From Eupeodes corollae (Eukaryota > Arthropoda > Insecta > Diptera > Syrphidae), in contig NC_079149.1 of assembly GCF_945859685.1 (NCBI RefSeq), positions 135,572,153-135,636,152 of the forward strand: a DNA stretch of 64,000 nt, in the 5' to 3' direction. Shown here piece by piece: positions 11,979 to 24,764 of the stretch. The position numbers were made by a program, and so were the translations under genes. Position 1 is the first letter of the stretch; each line of letters opens with the position of its first letter. The notes beneath the pieces were generated by a model that was given only the letters and a program-made list of their open reading frames with translations, did not search any database and was not told where the DNA came from.

Positions 11979-14900
11979 TTAGTCGCATGTGGAATTTGAG
12001 CGAAAATCCATTGAAAGCTTTGGTCGTACGATTTCAATGTCTTTGTTATGTTTTTCATCGAACCATTCACCACTGCCAGCAGTGTTTTTGTTATTTTCAT
12101 TTTTTGAATTATCATCTTTGGAATTTTCATTATTATTACTAGTAATACTGTTACTGTTACTATTGTTGTTGTTATAATTATTATTATCATAAGATGAACC
12201 TTCATCAATACTATAAGTGCTGCGACTAAAGAAGCCTTTGCGTTTGATATTCGGTGGCAATGTGCATATGATATTATCGTAATTCCTATCACCACTAGAA
12301 GTGGTACTAGTAGTAGAAGTAGTATTGGAATTGGCATGCTTTACCTTGTTCCTTATGATCTTTGGAAATCGCTCACAGATTTTCTGCCAATCACTGGGCA
12401 ATGACCATGAATGTGGACTTTTTGAATAGAACAACAAATGTTCGTATTCGTGGACAATTCGCACTGAAAATTGGTTTCAATTATTATAGAAATTATAAGA
12501 TGTTACCAACGACCTGGTTTATTTACCAGAGTCCGCATTAGATCCTTCGCTCTTGATACGATTGCTTTCTGGCACTGAGTCTTTACGTGAAAAATGGCTT
12601 CTTCTAGAACGGGCTAAACCATTACTAAGCGATGAGGCTACAAAGAAGATCCAATCATTATATTGTGTTGTTTTATGAAAATATATATAAAAAAAACCCC
12701 TACCATCTACAAAGACATCATCATCGCCTTCAGCCATTGTGTTTGAAATTTGTCCGGCCATATAGTTTAACCCGATTCCACTGTCCGCCAAGGGAGGAGC
12801 CATTTGAAGGGGAGTTCCCATCACAAATTGAGGAGGACCCATTGGAGTACTTGGTGTCGATATTGGGCTGACCATCGATCCGTCGAAGGCTGCACCTGCT
12901 TCCACAGATGCAAGGAACTCATTGCTGCTAAAATAGTCGTCGAGTACCAGTTTCGCTACCTACATATAAGCAAATTTTCATTCAGCAAAGAAAATCAACA
13001 AAAATTACACTATTTAAAACTTACTCTGACTAAATCACAGCAATCTCCAGTTATTTTAATTAAATGCTGACCCACATTTACCGTGTACTTGTATTCGCCA
13101 AGTGAAGCATCGTTTGTTGAGAACGAATGAAGCAATGCTTGCTGATTGTTGCGCATCATTTTATTTGATGGTGTCGAAGCCATCAAATTGGGACTTGTTG
13201 TCGAGCTAGAAAGGAAATTACCAGCCGACGTTGAATTAAGACTCAATCGATTGGGGATGTTGTGAGAAATGCTGCTGCTGCCGCCGCCGCCGCCACCACC
13301 AGTTCTCGGTTGGGTTTCATCCGATGCAGATGAAGCTAGAGAACTACATGAGCCACCAGCACCTCCACCGCTATGTCCACCACCCATTGAAGGGTCCAAA
13401 CGGACAGGCGATGCGTTTCTACGAATTGTATCTTCGATAAGTTGCTTAGCGTAACTGAAAGATACAAAAAAACACGAAAATAAAACCCACCAATGCTTTG
13501 AATGTTTAAGAGAATGAAAAATTTGTTTGTACTTAATCTTTTCCTCGCTTGGTCCAGTTATCTGCACCAACCTCTCTTTGGCTCCGGGATTTACTAAATT
13601 CAATATTTCAAAGAAGAAGAAGGTGTCAGAATTATTTCATTAAATTTAACATGATTACGTGCAGACATTGAAACAATGATTAAAAGCCTTCCAATAATGT
13701 TAACAACTATTTGAGCTAAATTGAGCGAATTCAAAAAAAGTGGCTTCTGATTTTATTATCAAATAATTTTTGTATTTAAAATTTGAATCTGTTGTATTTT
13801 TTGATACAGACTAATTTCTATTAAATTCGCTCAATTAGTTCATATTTTCATGTAAATATTTGTATGAGACGGGCTTTGAAGATGGAGGTTAGGATATGAG
13901 GGTGCGTGCGGATGAGAACTCATGTTTTTGGTGACATTATATGCATGCGTTTTTTATTTCAAAGGCAACAACGCCAAACATAACATGCTGGATGATTGTT
14001 TATGATCATGAATAAACAAAGTTAACTCAAACTCAAGTCGGCAATGGACCTTTAAATTTCAAAAAGGGGTTCTCTTCTAATTTTCTAGTATTTTTTTATT
14101 TCTTAAGCCTATTTTACAGTTTTCAGAATAGAAACTAAAACAATTGTCTTAATCATTTAACTATAGAACGAGACATTTTAGACCACAAATATTTACTCTG
14201 GCAGGATTCAAGGATCGTAATCATTTGATATTAAATTATTTACAAAAAAAGTATACATGTATACGAAGTTAATGTATATTTAAAGGAATTGACTTAAGAC
14301 ATGCCATTTTATAGTTAACCTTTTTCATCCATCACGTCAGATTTTAGGGATAAACAAATCGGTATCTCTGTTTTGTATACTACAGAATTTAATATATGGT
14401 TTATGTTGCTAATTTCAAAAGTATAGGATTAAGGAACATTAGAAATCAGAAAAAAACAATCCTCTCAACAAGCCACCCAAAAATTGTGTTTCTGTAGAAA
14501 CATGGGTTAGGCAATAAAATGTGCGATCACACCGCAGCTTTTGAAAGTTATTATATCTCGAAAAACTGACGTTTTACGTCATGGCCTAATGGAACAATAA
14601 TGTCTTATATTTTATGATGTACTAGGGTTGCTCTTTATATCTGCGGTCTAAAAAATATTGTCCTAAAATAATTGTATTGTATTTCAACACATTTTTCTGT
14701 GTTTTTACCAATTTTTGAAACATTTTTACCCTTTCGGGTAAGAAACCACAAAAACATGATTTTACGAGTAGTTTTGTAGCTTAGAAAATCGTTGTCCAAG
14801 AAATATATCTTTCATGCTTGGTAACCAAAAATGTCGTTAAATTTAAAATTAAAGCTATACGGCGGATGACCCATTAATTCAATCTATGGAGTCTTCAAAA

Positions 14901-17900
14901 ATTAAGTGTTATCAACTGATTTGTGTTTTTCATGATGATTCGATGTCTATTTAAGGATTCCTGCACTTTGGCACAGGTTTCCGAAAAACAAATACATATA
15001 CGTTCCACTACTTCAGTTATGGCAAAGAAAAAGGCGCCTGTTTATTTAAAAAAGTTTAGTAAACAACTTTTATTAGATTTAGTTTATCTTGCCAGAGCTG
15101 CTTCGTTTCAGATTCATGGATATAGACTGAGGAATCTTAAGCGAAATACACAAAACGATACTGGTCTTCTTTGAGCGGTTGTTAATAAGGGTTGTGTTTA
15201 TCACAATTAATTTTGAACAATTTAAACAAAATTAGTCGTTGAGCGTAGGTTGCCGTGGATTGAATTCCTTGTATCAGGAACAGAGATTTAAAATGAAGCT
15301 TCAAGATCAAACGCTCAAATACGAACATAGTCTGTATGTCACGTACATTTATGTAAATTCGGTTAAAAAATTATTTAACATACAAAAAAAACACTAACAT
15401 TTATGAGTGATTGACATAAAATAATTGCTTTGCATTAGAATAAAAGTAATATGTACATTTAAACTATATCAGCTCATAATTACTCTTTTATATACATGTA
15501 AGCTTTTCTTAAATTTTACATTTTAAATAAAGTTTCAACATATTTTGGAGGAACTTTAATTACTAACACAATAAAATGGTAAGGGTCATTTAAATGTAAT
15601 GCAGTATTTAAATTTAAATTCTTTTAGTCTATCGTGTAATGGATGAAATAAATTAAATTTAAAAGAAATAAAGCTTTAACTTCTGTATAATTGTGCTGCC
15701 ATGTGAATAAGATATTCAAGTATTTTTTTTAACAAATTTAACAAAAAATATAAACACCAACGAAAAGCTTACGACGAAATTATATTTTTATTTCTAAAGC
15801 AAAATATAATATAAATAAAATAAATCATAATAATTCTTATAATCAATTTGCTCCTCCAAAGTTTGAGTCATTCAGCAACAAAATTAAAGCTGAAACAAAA
15901 CATGTTTCTCAAGGGTTCTTTTTAGTTGCATTATATGTTTCAACCGTGCCATGTTGAATTTTGGTATTCATACCAAACTAATACGACTTATCAGGATGAC
16001 GCTGGAAAATGCTCGTTGCTGCGTCAAAATTGGAAGAGACTCGACCGAAACCTTCGAAACCACCAGAGGACTTCGACAAGGCGATGCGCTGTCATGTAGC
16101 TGCTTCAATATTGTTCTTGAAAGAGTGGTGTGCAACACCAACGCCAACACAAGTGGCACCATCTTTCGAAAATCCACACAATATCTTGGATATGCAGATA
16201 ACATCGACATTATAGGAAGAACCAAACGAGCAGAGACGTATGCTTTCCCTAATGTCGAGTCTGAGGCGAAGAAAATGGGTCTTTACATTAACGAGCACAA
16301 AACGAAGTTTTTAATGTCATCAAATAGAGTCGATTCACACCGTAGACTTGAGCAAAATGTTACAATTGACAGGTACAACTTCGAGGTGGTAAACGAATTT
16401 GTTTATCTGGGCACTGCTGTTAGCAATGCGCAGAGATCAAACGCAGAATTACCCTTGCTAATCGTTGTTTCTTTGGCCTAAGTAAGCACTTGAGGAATAA
16501 GGCCCTATCGCGAAGTACCAAAGAGACACTGTACAAAACTTTAATCATCCCAGTCTTGCTGTATGTTGCAAAAGCATGGACCCTCTCCCAGGCGGATGAA
16601 GGATCTCTTGGTATCTATGGTCCGGTTTGTGTCGATAGGAAAAGTAACACCTGGTGGAGAAGATTTAATCAGGAGTTATACGAACTGTACAGCGCAGCAA
16701 AAAACTGCGTGTACAACGCTTAAGATGGCTACGGCATGTCGAGTGAATGAACATCGAAGCTCCATCCCGTAATGTATTCAACGCTAAGCCTGAGGGAACA
16801 AGAAGCCGAGACAGCCTGACCTCCGGTGTAAGTAGATGAGGAAGTAAAGTAAGTAGATGTTTCAATGCTTGTGACAGAATGTAAAACTGTTTCGTGCAGT
16901 TTACACGCTTGCGTTACAATAATATCGTCTTCGTGCTATTTGGCTATAAAAATGGACTTAAGGAACTTAAAAAAACGACGACGATATATCCGTATTTCTC
17001 TAAAAATCAGTAAGCTGCTGCCTTTACTACTATCATACATATTTTGCCAAATAAATTTGGTGACTTTATTTCCCACGATTATCCTTTTAACTGACCTATT
17101 CTTTCCTGCGACTTAACGCACTCGATTACTTTTGTTGGGGCTATTAGTTAATTAAACTCTTGAAGCTGTGCAAGCTAATATACGAACAGATTTATGCAAA
17201 GGAGTACAAAATTGAACTGATCCAATGGAAATAATAGCAGAAATAAAATTTAAAAAAGTTAATTTAATTATTTTATGGATCAGAATTTTCTTTCTTTTAT
17301 TATTATTCTAAGATCTCAAGTTTTTAAAAAGTCACCTGATAGATAAAGATAATAGAATTTTAAGGATAATAAGGCCCTCATTATGTATAGCGAAGCGAGC
17401 TTAAGAACTTGCGAATATTATGAGTATCGATTTGCTTAAATTAAACTCGATTCAAAAGTCAAAACATTATCGAACTTATTTATCGCTAAATTATCAGTAG
17501 TGAATGTTCGTTAATTTAACGTCCCAAAATTTCAAATTCTATCGAATCAAAATATTCAGCGATAACTCTAGCGAATTCAAAATTTTGCGTTTGTTTGTTA
17601 AAATGAGTGATAAAAGAAAAAGGTATTTCCAAATAACTTTTATATTTTTATAACAAAAAAAAGAAAGAAAAAAACTACACTTTCAGGGAGAAATGCAATT
17701 AATGGAAACGAATCCTGATATGGCTAGCGGCATAGGAGTATTCGGTTCAACAAAAAGGAACCTAAAAGATTATTGGCCGAGTTTTTCAGAAGAACTGAAC
17801 ATTCTTGGACCTCCGTTTCGTGAAGGAAAAGATTGGCATAAGGTGTTTTGATACAAATTTGTAGTTTCTATTAAAGAAGTTTTTATTTGCAAGTAGTTTT

Positions 17901-20130
17901 GGTTGGACTACAATGTAAAACTTAAACAAACAATTGCTGAAAATAAAAAAAAAATCCAGATCTACTGGTAGAAATCCATACTGCCAGGCGTGTTTGTATC
18001 CTTTAGAGCAAGCTGTAGACAGACTTCTTAGTCTGAGCCAGGCAGTTAATCTACAAGGCAATTACTTTTGCACACATTTACCAGATTTACTTTCAACGTC
18101 ATCAAGATATTAGTATCAACCTTGAGGCATATGAACAGGTTGAAGGGTCTATTCAATAAAACTTTTTGATGCCAAGTGCAACGGAGGGTGGCTAAGTCGG
18201 AAAACACCAACAATTCCAATGCAAGGGAATCTGAACGATTGAAGTTGCTGCAAACATAGACTGGGACCCAGGCAGATCTTTTAGATGCAAAAAACAAATC
18301 AACGTTGATTAACATTATCATTTTTTTAATAAATAAGTCAAAAGTAAAAACAAAATCCGAGAAATATAATACAATAATTGAAAGTCAATATTTAAAGTTA
18401 CATTTGTTTTTTTTTTCAATGAAATAATGTTGGCACCATTGATATTTGAAGTGAATAGCTAACCTTTACATTTAAACTTAAGCGACCGGTCGCTTCGCTA
18501 CTCATAATGAGGGCATAAGATTTCAGAAATCTGTCAACAGCATTTGTCAGTAATTATCTCAGCTTTTGATATGAAATATTGAAGAATATTTGCTTCACAC
18601 TTTATAACGTTTTTCTGAACAAGCCTATTTCTATTGACTAATCTGAATTTCACAAATTTTTGTTTTTTTCATTGCGAAAGGAACACATTAAACATTTGAT
18701 TTAATATTTGACATGTTAATCGATTTACTCGCTAAAAAAATGCAAGAAAGAAGAACTATATAATTTTCCAGTTAAAATCAAAAGTAAATCGATTTATTTT
18801 ACCAACGAAACCCCCATTAATTTCTATTTAATACGGCAGTGAATGTGTAGAATGGTGTACGACATTCAAGCTTATACAAAGTCCTTGTCCTAATTAAAGA
18901 CAAAAAAAAAAACAAAAACTTCTTCCCATTTCTGTAATACCTTCCAACGTAATGAATGTTTTGTTTACTCAACAGAAAAAGTAAAATGAAATCCAGACAC
19001 AAAATAAATCACCTATTAAAAGCAAACAAAACATACAAAAATATTTGTTTGGCCTGTTAGTGATTAAGGATTAAAAATATTCACAAAAAAAAACAAAAAC
19101 GAATAAAAATGAAATGTTTTATGAGTTGCAAAAAAAAAAGAAACAAAAATCAAATCAAGTTAAAAGAAAATAAATGCTCACACACGCTCTTACACTCTAT
19201 GAATGTGTTTATTTGTTTGTTATGTTCTGTTAGCAACTATAATTGAATGTGTTTTCTCTTGTTTTTACCTCTTTGGAAAGATATTATCGTTTCACTTAAC
19301 TCCTCAATCATATGGACTCGTCTTCCCTTAATGCCCATAACTTAATACACGCGAAAAAAAATTCATTTACAAAATCAAAAATATTCTCTCTTAGAGGAAT
19401 CATTAAAAATAAGGAGAAACAAAATTATTATTGTTGAGATAACAGCTTACCTTTGCCAGAATCAGCATTTCGGATGACAACTTCATCTTTGCAATAAGTT
19501 TTACCGGGAATCTTTGTTGGCTTGGGAAATTTGCCAGAGTTACGGATGATTTCGCCCGGACCAAGGAGCTGTGTTTGTTGTAGTCGAGCTGTATTAACTC
19601 CACCCATTGTGGGGGAGGTGCTTAAATACTCAGATGATTGATCAACAACTACTGTATGATTATTTGCACTTTCAGGCTAAAATATAAAAATTATATTAAT
19701 TTTTAAGTTCCATCAACATAAAAATAAAAAAAAAACTTACTTCAACATTTGTTGCTTTGCTTTTGTAATACGAATTGAAACCATTGTCTTGCCAACCTTT
19801 GGCTCTCAATTCAATCAGTTCAAGTAGATTCAGTCTAGTCATAATGTTCAGTCGCTCATCCTGTGAGGCATTCCGAAACACTACAAATGCTCTGTCGAGC
19901 GTATCTTTGGAAACATTCTCCAATTGCGGTCCATGAACCCGTAGATTTTGCACCAGAGACACCATTGGCTCGGGATTATTAATACCCGAGGCTAAATTCA
20001 AGGCAACATTTTCAATTAACTGAATTAGTTCTTCAATGAGCATGTAATTGTTTTTTAGATTTGGTCTCGATTGAGACTTGAGCGGACGTGGTGCTTCTAG
20101 ATTTTTTACTGTTCGTCCGACGTGAGCCAT
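11979..20130 (-). CDS. mxt: Mextli, eIF4E-binding translation factor with MIF4G and KH domains
   Basis: Exons joined by GT-AG sites, minus strand: 20130-19741, 19676-19451, 19340-19269, 13593-13533, 13454-13025, 12959-12704, 12637-12527, 12463-11979. Together they give 2031 nt, 676 codons plus stop, with all phases agreeing. Mextli is a cytoplasmic eIF4E partner that promotes cap-dependent translation. The N-terminus (MAHVGRTVKNLEAPRP, then LIQLIENVALNLASG and ERLNIMTRLNLLELIELRA) fits its short MIF4G domain. Residues about 190-263 form a KH domain with the GIKG loop at 208-211 and ITGPSEEKINYAKQLI in its last helix. A Gly/Ser-rich linker follows. A conserved C-terminal block starts near residue 516 (HEYEHLLFYSKSPHSW), and an Asn/Ser-rich tail ends the protein. 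The frame is open upstream to 20268, but MAHVG is the likely start. The fourth intron border (AA|GT, restoring an Asn codon) was chosen to keep the KH helix. Confidence 0.93.
15945..16858 (+). mobile_element. LINE-A copy 2: reverse transcriptase fragment
   Basis: Plus strand. The frame at 15951-16481 encodes the RT palm and thumb: TRGLRQGDALSC, then LGYADNIDIIGRT (the active site altered from ADD to ADN), NEHKTKFLMSS and EFVYLGTAV. A shifted frame at 16490-16723 continues with LYKTLIIPVLLYV, AWTLSQADE and QELYELYSA. The copy is 5' truncated and carries frameshifts and deletions, including loss of the segment that holds the RWLGHV block in other copies. Its 3' end (16828-16858) has GTAAGTAG and AAAGTAAGTAG units like the TAAG-type tails of the other copies. 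Because it lies antisense within the mextli intron, it is not read in the gene's direction. Confidence 0.88.
17374..18514 (+). mobile_element. Harbinger-like DNA element with a Myb/SANT-like (zeste-type) gene remnant
   Basis: Inverted ends: the left end starts GCCCTCATTATGTATAGCG, and the right end is the complement of GCCCTCATTATGAGTAGCG, with similarity continuing to a shared CTTAAG. ATAAG is repeated directly on both sides (17369-17373 and 18515-18519), or TAA if the Harbinger rule is applied. Inside, from 17694 (plus), a frame reads MQLMETNPDMASGIGVFGS, then LNILGPPFREGKDWHKV. This matches the first half of the Myb_DNA-bind_5 (zeste-like) domain carried as a partner gene by such elements, and stops at what looks like an exon border. 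No DDE nuclease is visible, so the copy is non-autonomous. Confidence 0.72.
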
Positions 20131-20399
20131 TTTGAGTTCGTGTGTTTTGTTTTTTGTTCTGGTTTTGTGTGTTAACTTAAATTTGTTTGTTCTTTTTGTT
20201 TTGTTTGTAGAAAGTTTCCTCTTTGAAACAAAACCAGCTGCGAAGATGTCCCAAAATAGGTTTTGCAAAGTTATAAGTTGGTAGTTTTATTGTTAAGATT
20301 TTCCTTTTCTTTTTATTTGGTTGGAAATAAAAAAAAAATTATTTGAAGCGAAGATCTCTTCGAATTAAAGACAAATCACTTTCGTTCGCACCTCCCCCT
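20131..20399 (-). other. Likely mextli 5' UTR exon part
   Basis: On the minus strand a long T tract ending GCAG (20411-20400) makes a strong acceptor just upstream of a stretch that runs without interruption into the mextli start codon at 20130. The first exon and promoter should therefore lie further right; I could not locate them. Confidence 0.5.
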
Positions 20400-21724
20400 G
20401 CAAAAAAAAAAAACAAAACACACAGAGAGATTAAGTTTTTATTTCTCAAATTCAAATTAAAATCTTAATGTTAATTTTTTCCTACACGATATCGTTGTGT
20501 CAGTTCGAATGGTAAAACACAAAAAGAAGAAAGTTCCACTTGATTGATATTATCGAATGCAAACGAAGCCATAGAATTGTTCTAGTAAGTGGAACAAGAT
20601 GCAATTGTATGAAAATCAATAATAGAGCAAGGGTGTTCTTGGCCGCCCTTTGCTGCTTCGCAAAGCACAAAATACAATCAAAATACTACGAGACTGGCAC
20701 AGCATGCGTAGGGGATAAGAATTGTGGGGTGTAATCTTCTACCTACACTTATTAAAATTATTTGAATAACGAGATAAAATTTAATAGCATCAATGGATGT
20801 ACAGAGAGGAACACAAACTATTTCTATATTTATTTTTTGTCACTTTAGGTAAATTTAAAAGAGATAAGGTGTGGCAAATAATTGTAAAAATGTGTTTTGG
20901 TGACAGTGTCATTTATTGTTTATATTAGCTTGAAAGACATGAGCTAAATATTTACCCAAAAGGCAATTAAGTGAAAGGGGTCGACATGTACGCATATAAC
21001 GTAATTAGCAATATTTGAATTTACTGTTTTACTTCTATTAGACTTCAAACAATATATACATACCTACCTCTTGGCCTTTAACTAAAATAAGCACGACTTT
21101 TATATATAGAAAAATGACGTCAGGCTATAATTAAACCACATCTAGCTTTAGCCAAAAGCTAGAGATCTCAATAGATGACAGAAAATAGCATTAGATAAGA
21201 ATTACCTGAATGCAATTTAGGTACAGCTGTAGTCGAAAAAATAGAGTATTAGAACATCACAAACTTTATGATGTGAAAACACTGATTTCTAACTTACTTG
21301 GAGCATAGATAGATAATTCCTATTAAACCAATAAGCCTTAAAGCCTTTACGTAATTATATGAAACAAAAATAATTTCTTAGGACATGAAAAATTGTCAGT
21401 AAAGAAAAACGGGCTCTAGAAAAACTTATTCCGTTGTTTTATCGTGAAATTTTGATCAGCAATGGAGTCCATTTATGATTAATTGAAAATTGCATATTTG
21501 AGTTGATAAGTGACCAAAAGAGTTCCAAAAGCTACTATTAAATCATCTATGGGATGGTGGAATAATAAGTCAATATTTCTTAAAAAAAAAAAAACGAACG
21601 TACTATTTGGCTTGAAATTCAAGATCCCTGTGAACACTGATTTCAAAAAGGCTGCGCTACGAGTAAAACAATAGTCTTGTTAAGCATTTAATTGCATTGC
21701 TGAGCATTTAATTCACGTTTTTCA
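20400..21724. other. Non-coding, AT-rich; probable mextli 5' intron or upstream DNA
   Basis: No exon-like frames were recognised. A 64-codon plus frame at 20540-20734 has no domain and is antisense to the presumed transcript. Confidence 0.4.
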
Positions 21725-22806
21725 CTCCATAACGGATAACTTCTTCTGCGCAAACCATGGTTTTGCCTTTTTTGACTTATGCTTTGGGTCAAAGTCTTAT
21801 TGGTATACCCAAACCAACGGCATTTCCTCCTTAGCATAGGGTAACATAACCTCCTCGAGAATGTTCACATACTCGGTTGCATCTCTTATAGCCCCCATGA
21901 GATAAATATACCCGACCCCGTAATATGAAAAGTAAGCTCATATAATAATTTTTCCTCCACTGTTTTTAAAGTGTACCGTGGATAGTATACTGCATTTTAG
22001 GGTCTTCTCACATATTTTCGACAACCCTTTACCCAAAAAGGACGACTTTGCTTTCGTCGCTTCACAGAACATTCCTCCATTTCTCTTTGGCCCAATCTTT
22101 ATGTGCTTTAACAAACTCAATTGCCTTTGCCACATGCCTTTTCGTCAATATTGGTACCTTGCGTGGACTTCGGGCCGGTAGCTTCGCTCTTAAATGACGT
22201 CTTCGTTTTGTGACAGCCGCTAACAGACAGTTGAAGTCCATTTCTTATTTTCCTAGAGCCTATGAAGTCAGTTTTGCTAACTGAACAATTTTTCTGGCGG
22301 TTCTTTCAGTAGTCATCCTTTTTGGGCCTCGCGTTATCACTTTATTTTGCCATTTAAAGGCGTTACTGACCATTTTTGCTGAGCAGCTTATTTTGGTAGG
22401 TTTTTCCCTCCAAACGCAGTTTTCGAATAAGTGACCGTCTGATTGTTTGTTTTTGAGCTAATATTTATTAATTTTTTATATGCTAGTATAGTACAAATAC
22501 TTTTATACTTTATATAGTATAATATTTACTTACTGAAAAATAAAAAAAATTGCATTTTTAACACTTTTTAATTATAAAATCAAAAGCACGGCTATTTTTA
22601 TGAACACTCTATATCCAGAGAATTTGAAATAATGGGTGTTCACCGGGAAAAGTAGAGTATAACTTCAAGCTAAAAGTGTCTAATATGAAAAGGAAAGACC
22701 GTTGGATGCAAGTAACATGTACATTTTTTTTTAAAATGTCCGTTCTTAAAATAATTGACAATCTAATAGAATGTGATAAGCACTGCTATTGTTATGAACA
22801 CAACTG
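21725..22806 (-). mobile_element. Tc1-like element B, copy 1, truncated
   Basis: This is a diverged copy of the element at 51393-52844. It starts abruptly at the point aligning with about 51823 and runs to an intact right end (AGCACTGCTATTGTTATGAA, then CACAACTG and TA at 22807-22808). The minus strand encodes broken parts of the transposase. The left third, including the catalytic Glu region and left inverted end, is missing. Confidence 0.85.
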
Positions 22807-24764
22807 TATGTTATGTTTTTTAGTTTGGGTTCGGAATTAGGAGGTCCTCTAACGTATGCCTCCAAACCTTATATAGAAGACAATTTTGATTTATCACAAA
22901 TATTTGAATTTGTTAAAATATTTCGATTCACACTGCAGTGCTATTTTTTGACTGCAACTGTACATTCAAAATTTTATTATTATAATAGTTTTGTCAACAA
23001 GTCCCCTATTTAAAACTGTTACTACTTATATGTTTTTTATTTATAAAGAATGGAACCAAAGTAGAAGTAAAACTGTTATGATAATTTAATTCACCAGTTT
23101 CCACCTTGCTTTATCCATCAGTTGAAGATCTCAATAGATAACAGACGAAAGCATTCCAAAATACATCACTTGATTGGTTTAAGCTACACCATTTTCAAAT
23201 GAAATAAATCTGTCATAAAAGTGAAGAAATCAAAACCTTCGACACGACTTCCCTTGACGGATTAAAAAGACGTTTAATTCAAATTAGAGACTTTTAAAAT
23301 ATTAATTTCTTTCTCCTTCATTACAAAAACAACAATCCTAATAATTGATTCATCTTTTCTACTCTTTTTCTATTCAATGAAATATCTATATCTATTAGGT
23401 TGGTAGGCATTAGGTCATATGAAATCAGAAATTTCTGTGCGTATGTGAAGCTCATGCATCGGCAAAGTGATTAAACCATCAAAGAATATAATAATAATAA
23501 TTAGCGACAGTCATTGTCATAATTGCGGAAAGAGAGTAGCCAGCAGAGAATACTAATTAATTTGATCCAAATAAGCCAATCATACTTTCAACAAGTGAAT
23601 TTCAGTTTTATGAAATGTGCTGTTGATAATCCATTAGGATAAGACAACGTGTTGGTTAAGACAGAATGATTTGTCTTTATTTTATTTAGGAAGAAAATCA
23701 AAGAACCTTGTAAGAACTATAAAAACAATGTGGGTTGGAAAGAAGCTAAGCAGCCCTCCATGTAATTTCGAATAGAATATAAAAAGGGTTGTAAATTGGT
23801 CTCATTATAAAATGATGTCAACAAACAAAATCCATACTTTCTTGCACCACACAAAATTATAAATAAATACAATTTCAACAAGAACTTAACCATAACCCAA
23901 CTATGAACAGAACACAGTACATATGTTAATAGGACAAAATAAAACTTCCAAAATTGATGATGGGCCTTCGCGTTTCGCGTTCGCGTTTGCCTTCGCGGAC
24001 CAAGTCGTTGTGCTTTTGCTTCTACTTCTACCTTCTACCGCCACCCACCCATTCATAGGTTTGTCTCTGTCGCAACAATTTGAATCACACGACTAGAATA
24101 GAAACAAAAGATCAACTGATTCACATCACAGTCACAGCAGCACTCAGCACTCTCAGCAGGCAATAGAAAAATTTTATCAAAAGCAAAAATGAAACTATTG
24201 CAACTTCGTCACAATACAAAATTTTAATTTTATCCTTTTTAGAAATGGTTCTTCAAATAAATTTTATAATATTAATATGGGAAACTATTTTAATTAAATA
24301 AAAATGCACTTTTTATAACGGAATTGTTGTTTTTAATGAAGTTCTTACCTTTAATTTTCACAGTCCGTCAGCTAGAAAACTTTTTACTTTTCGTATGGAT
24401 GGAACATCCAATCAAAGCAGAGATGGCAAAAACACAGGGTGATTTATAATTTATAATTTTATAGAAATGTCATTTTTCATCGTTATTTAATGGAGTGTTG
24501 CTGTTAAGTCGGGTGTCTACACTAGCAGGCTATGTCACTGATTTTATTCCTATAAATAAATCAAACCATAACTTTTCAAAGGAAGAAATGATCGATAGTA
24601 CGTAAATAAATTGAGTGAACAAATTTAAAGATTTTCATTTCAGAAAGTGTACAATTGCCTCTGTGGGACGGTTGTTAAGCATTTTTCTAGAAAAAGGATT
24701 TTAACCTTTAAATAGTATGACAGGGTACCGTTTTAAATAGTAACAAGAACATGAAATATGAAAC
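22807..24764. other. Non-coding; short CG-rich patch
   Basis: Mostly AT-rich. At 23967-24000 there is a patch of repeated TTCGCG/CGCGTT steps followed by pyrimidine-rich, GC-richer sequence to about 24060. This stands out from the surroundings and could be a promoter or first exon of mextli (minus) or another gene, but I see no splice junction to confirm it. Confidence 0.35.

Larger units (their letters stand above)
13594..19268. other. Large mextli intron (5.7 kb), transposon-bearing
   Basis: The intron splits the KH domain coding sequence after GxxG and the second helix. It contains the LINE-A copy at 15.9-16.9 kb and the Harbinger-like element at 17.4-18.5 kb, listed separately. A plus-strand frame at 14923-15174 (including KKKAPVYLKKFSKQLLL) has no recognised domain. 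The remainder (13.6-14.9, 15.2-15.9, 18.5-19.3 kb) is plain AT-rich DNA. Confidence 0.8.

Noticed and set aside
12120..12200. Microsatellite-like ATT/GTT repeats
   Set aside because: They encode the Asn/Ser-rich tail of mextli on the minus strand, so they are coding low complexity and not an independent repeat.
12632..13454. Open plus-strand frames opposite mextli exons (12632-12871, 12804-13070, 13269-13454)
   Set aside because: They are antisense shadows of the Gly/Ser/Pro-rich mextli exons. The Pro-rich frame is the complement of the poly-Gly codons, and none has its own splice or start evidence.
14923..15174. 83-codon plus-strand frame with a Lys-rich segment
   Set aside because: No family match that I can recall and no conserved context; it lies inside the mextli intron in antisense orientation.
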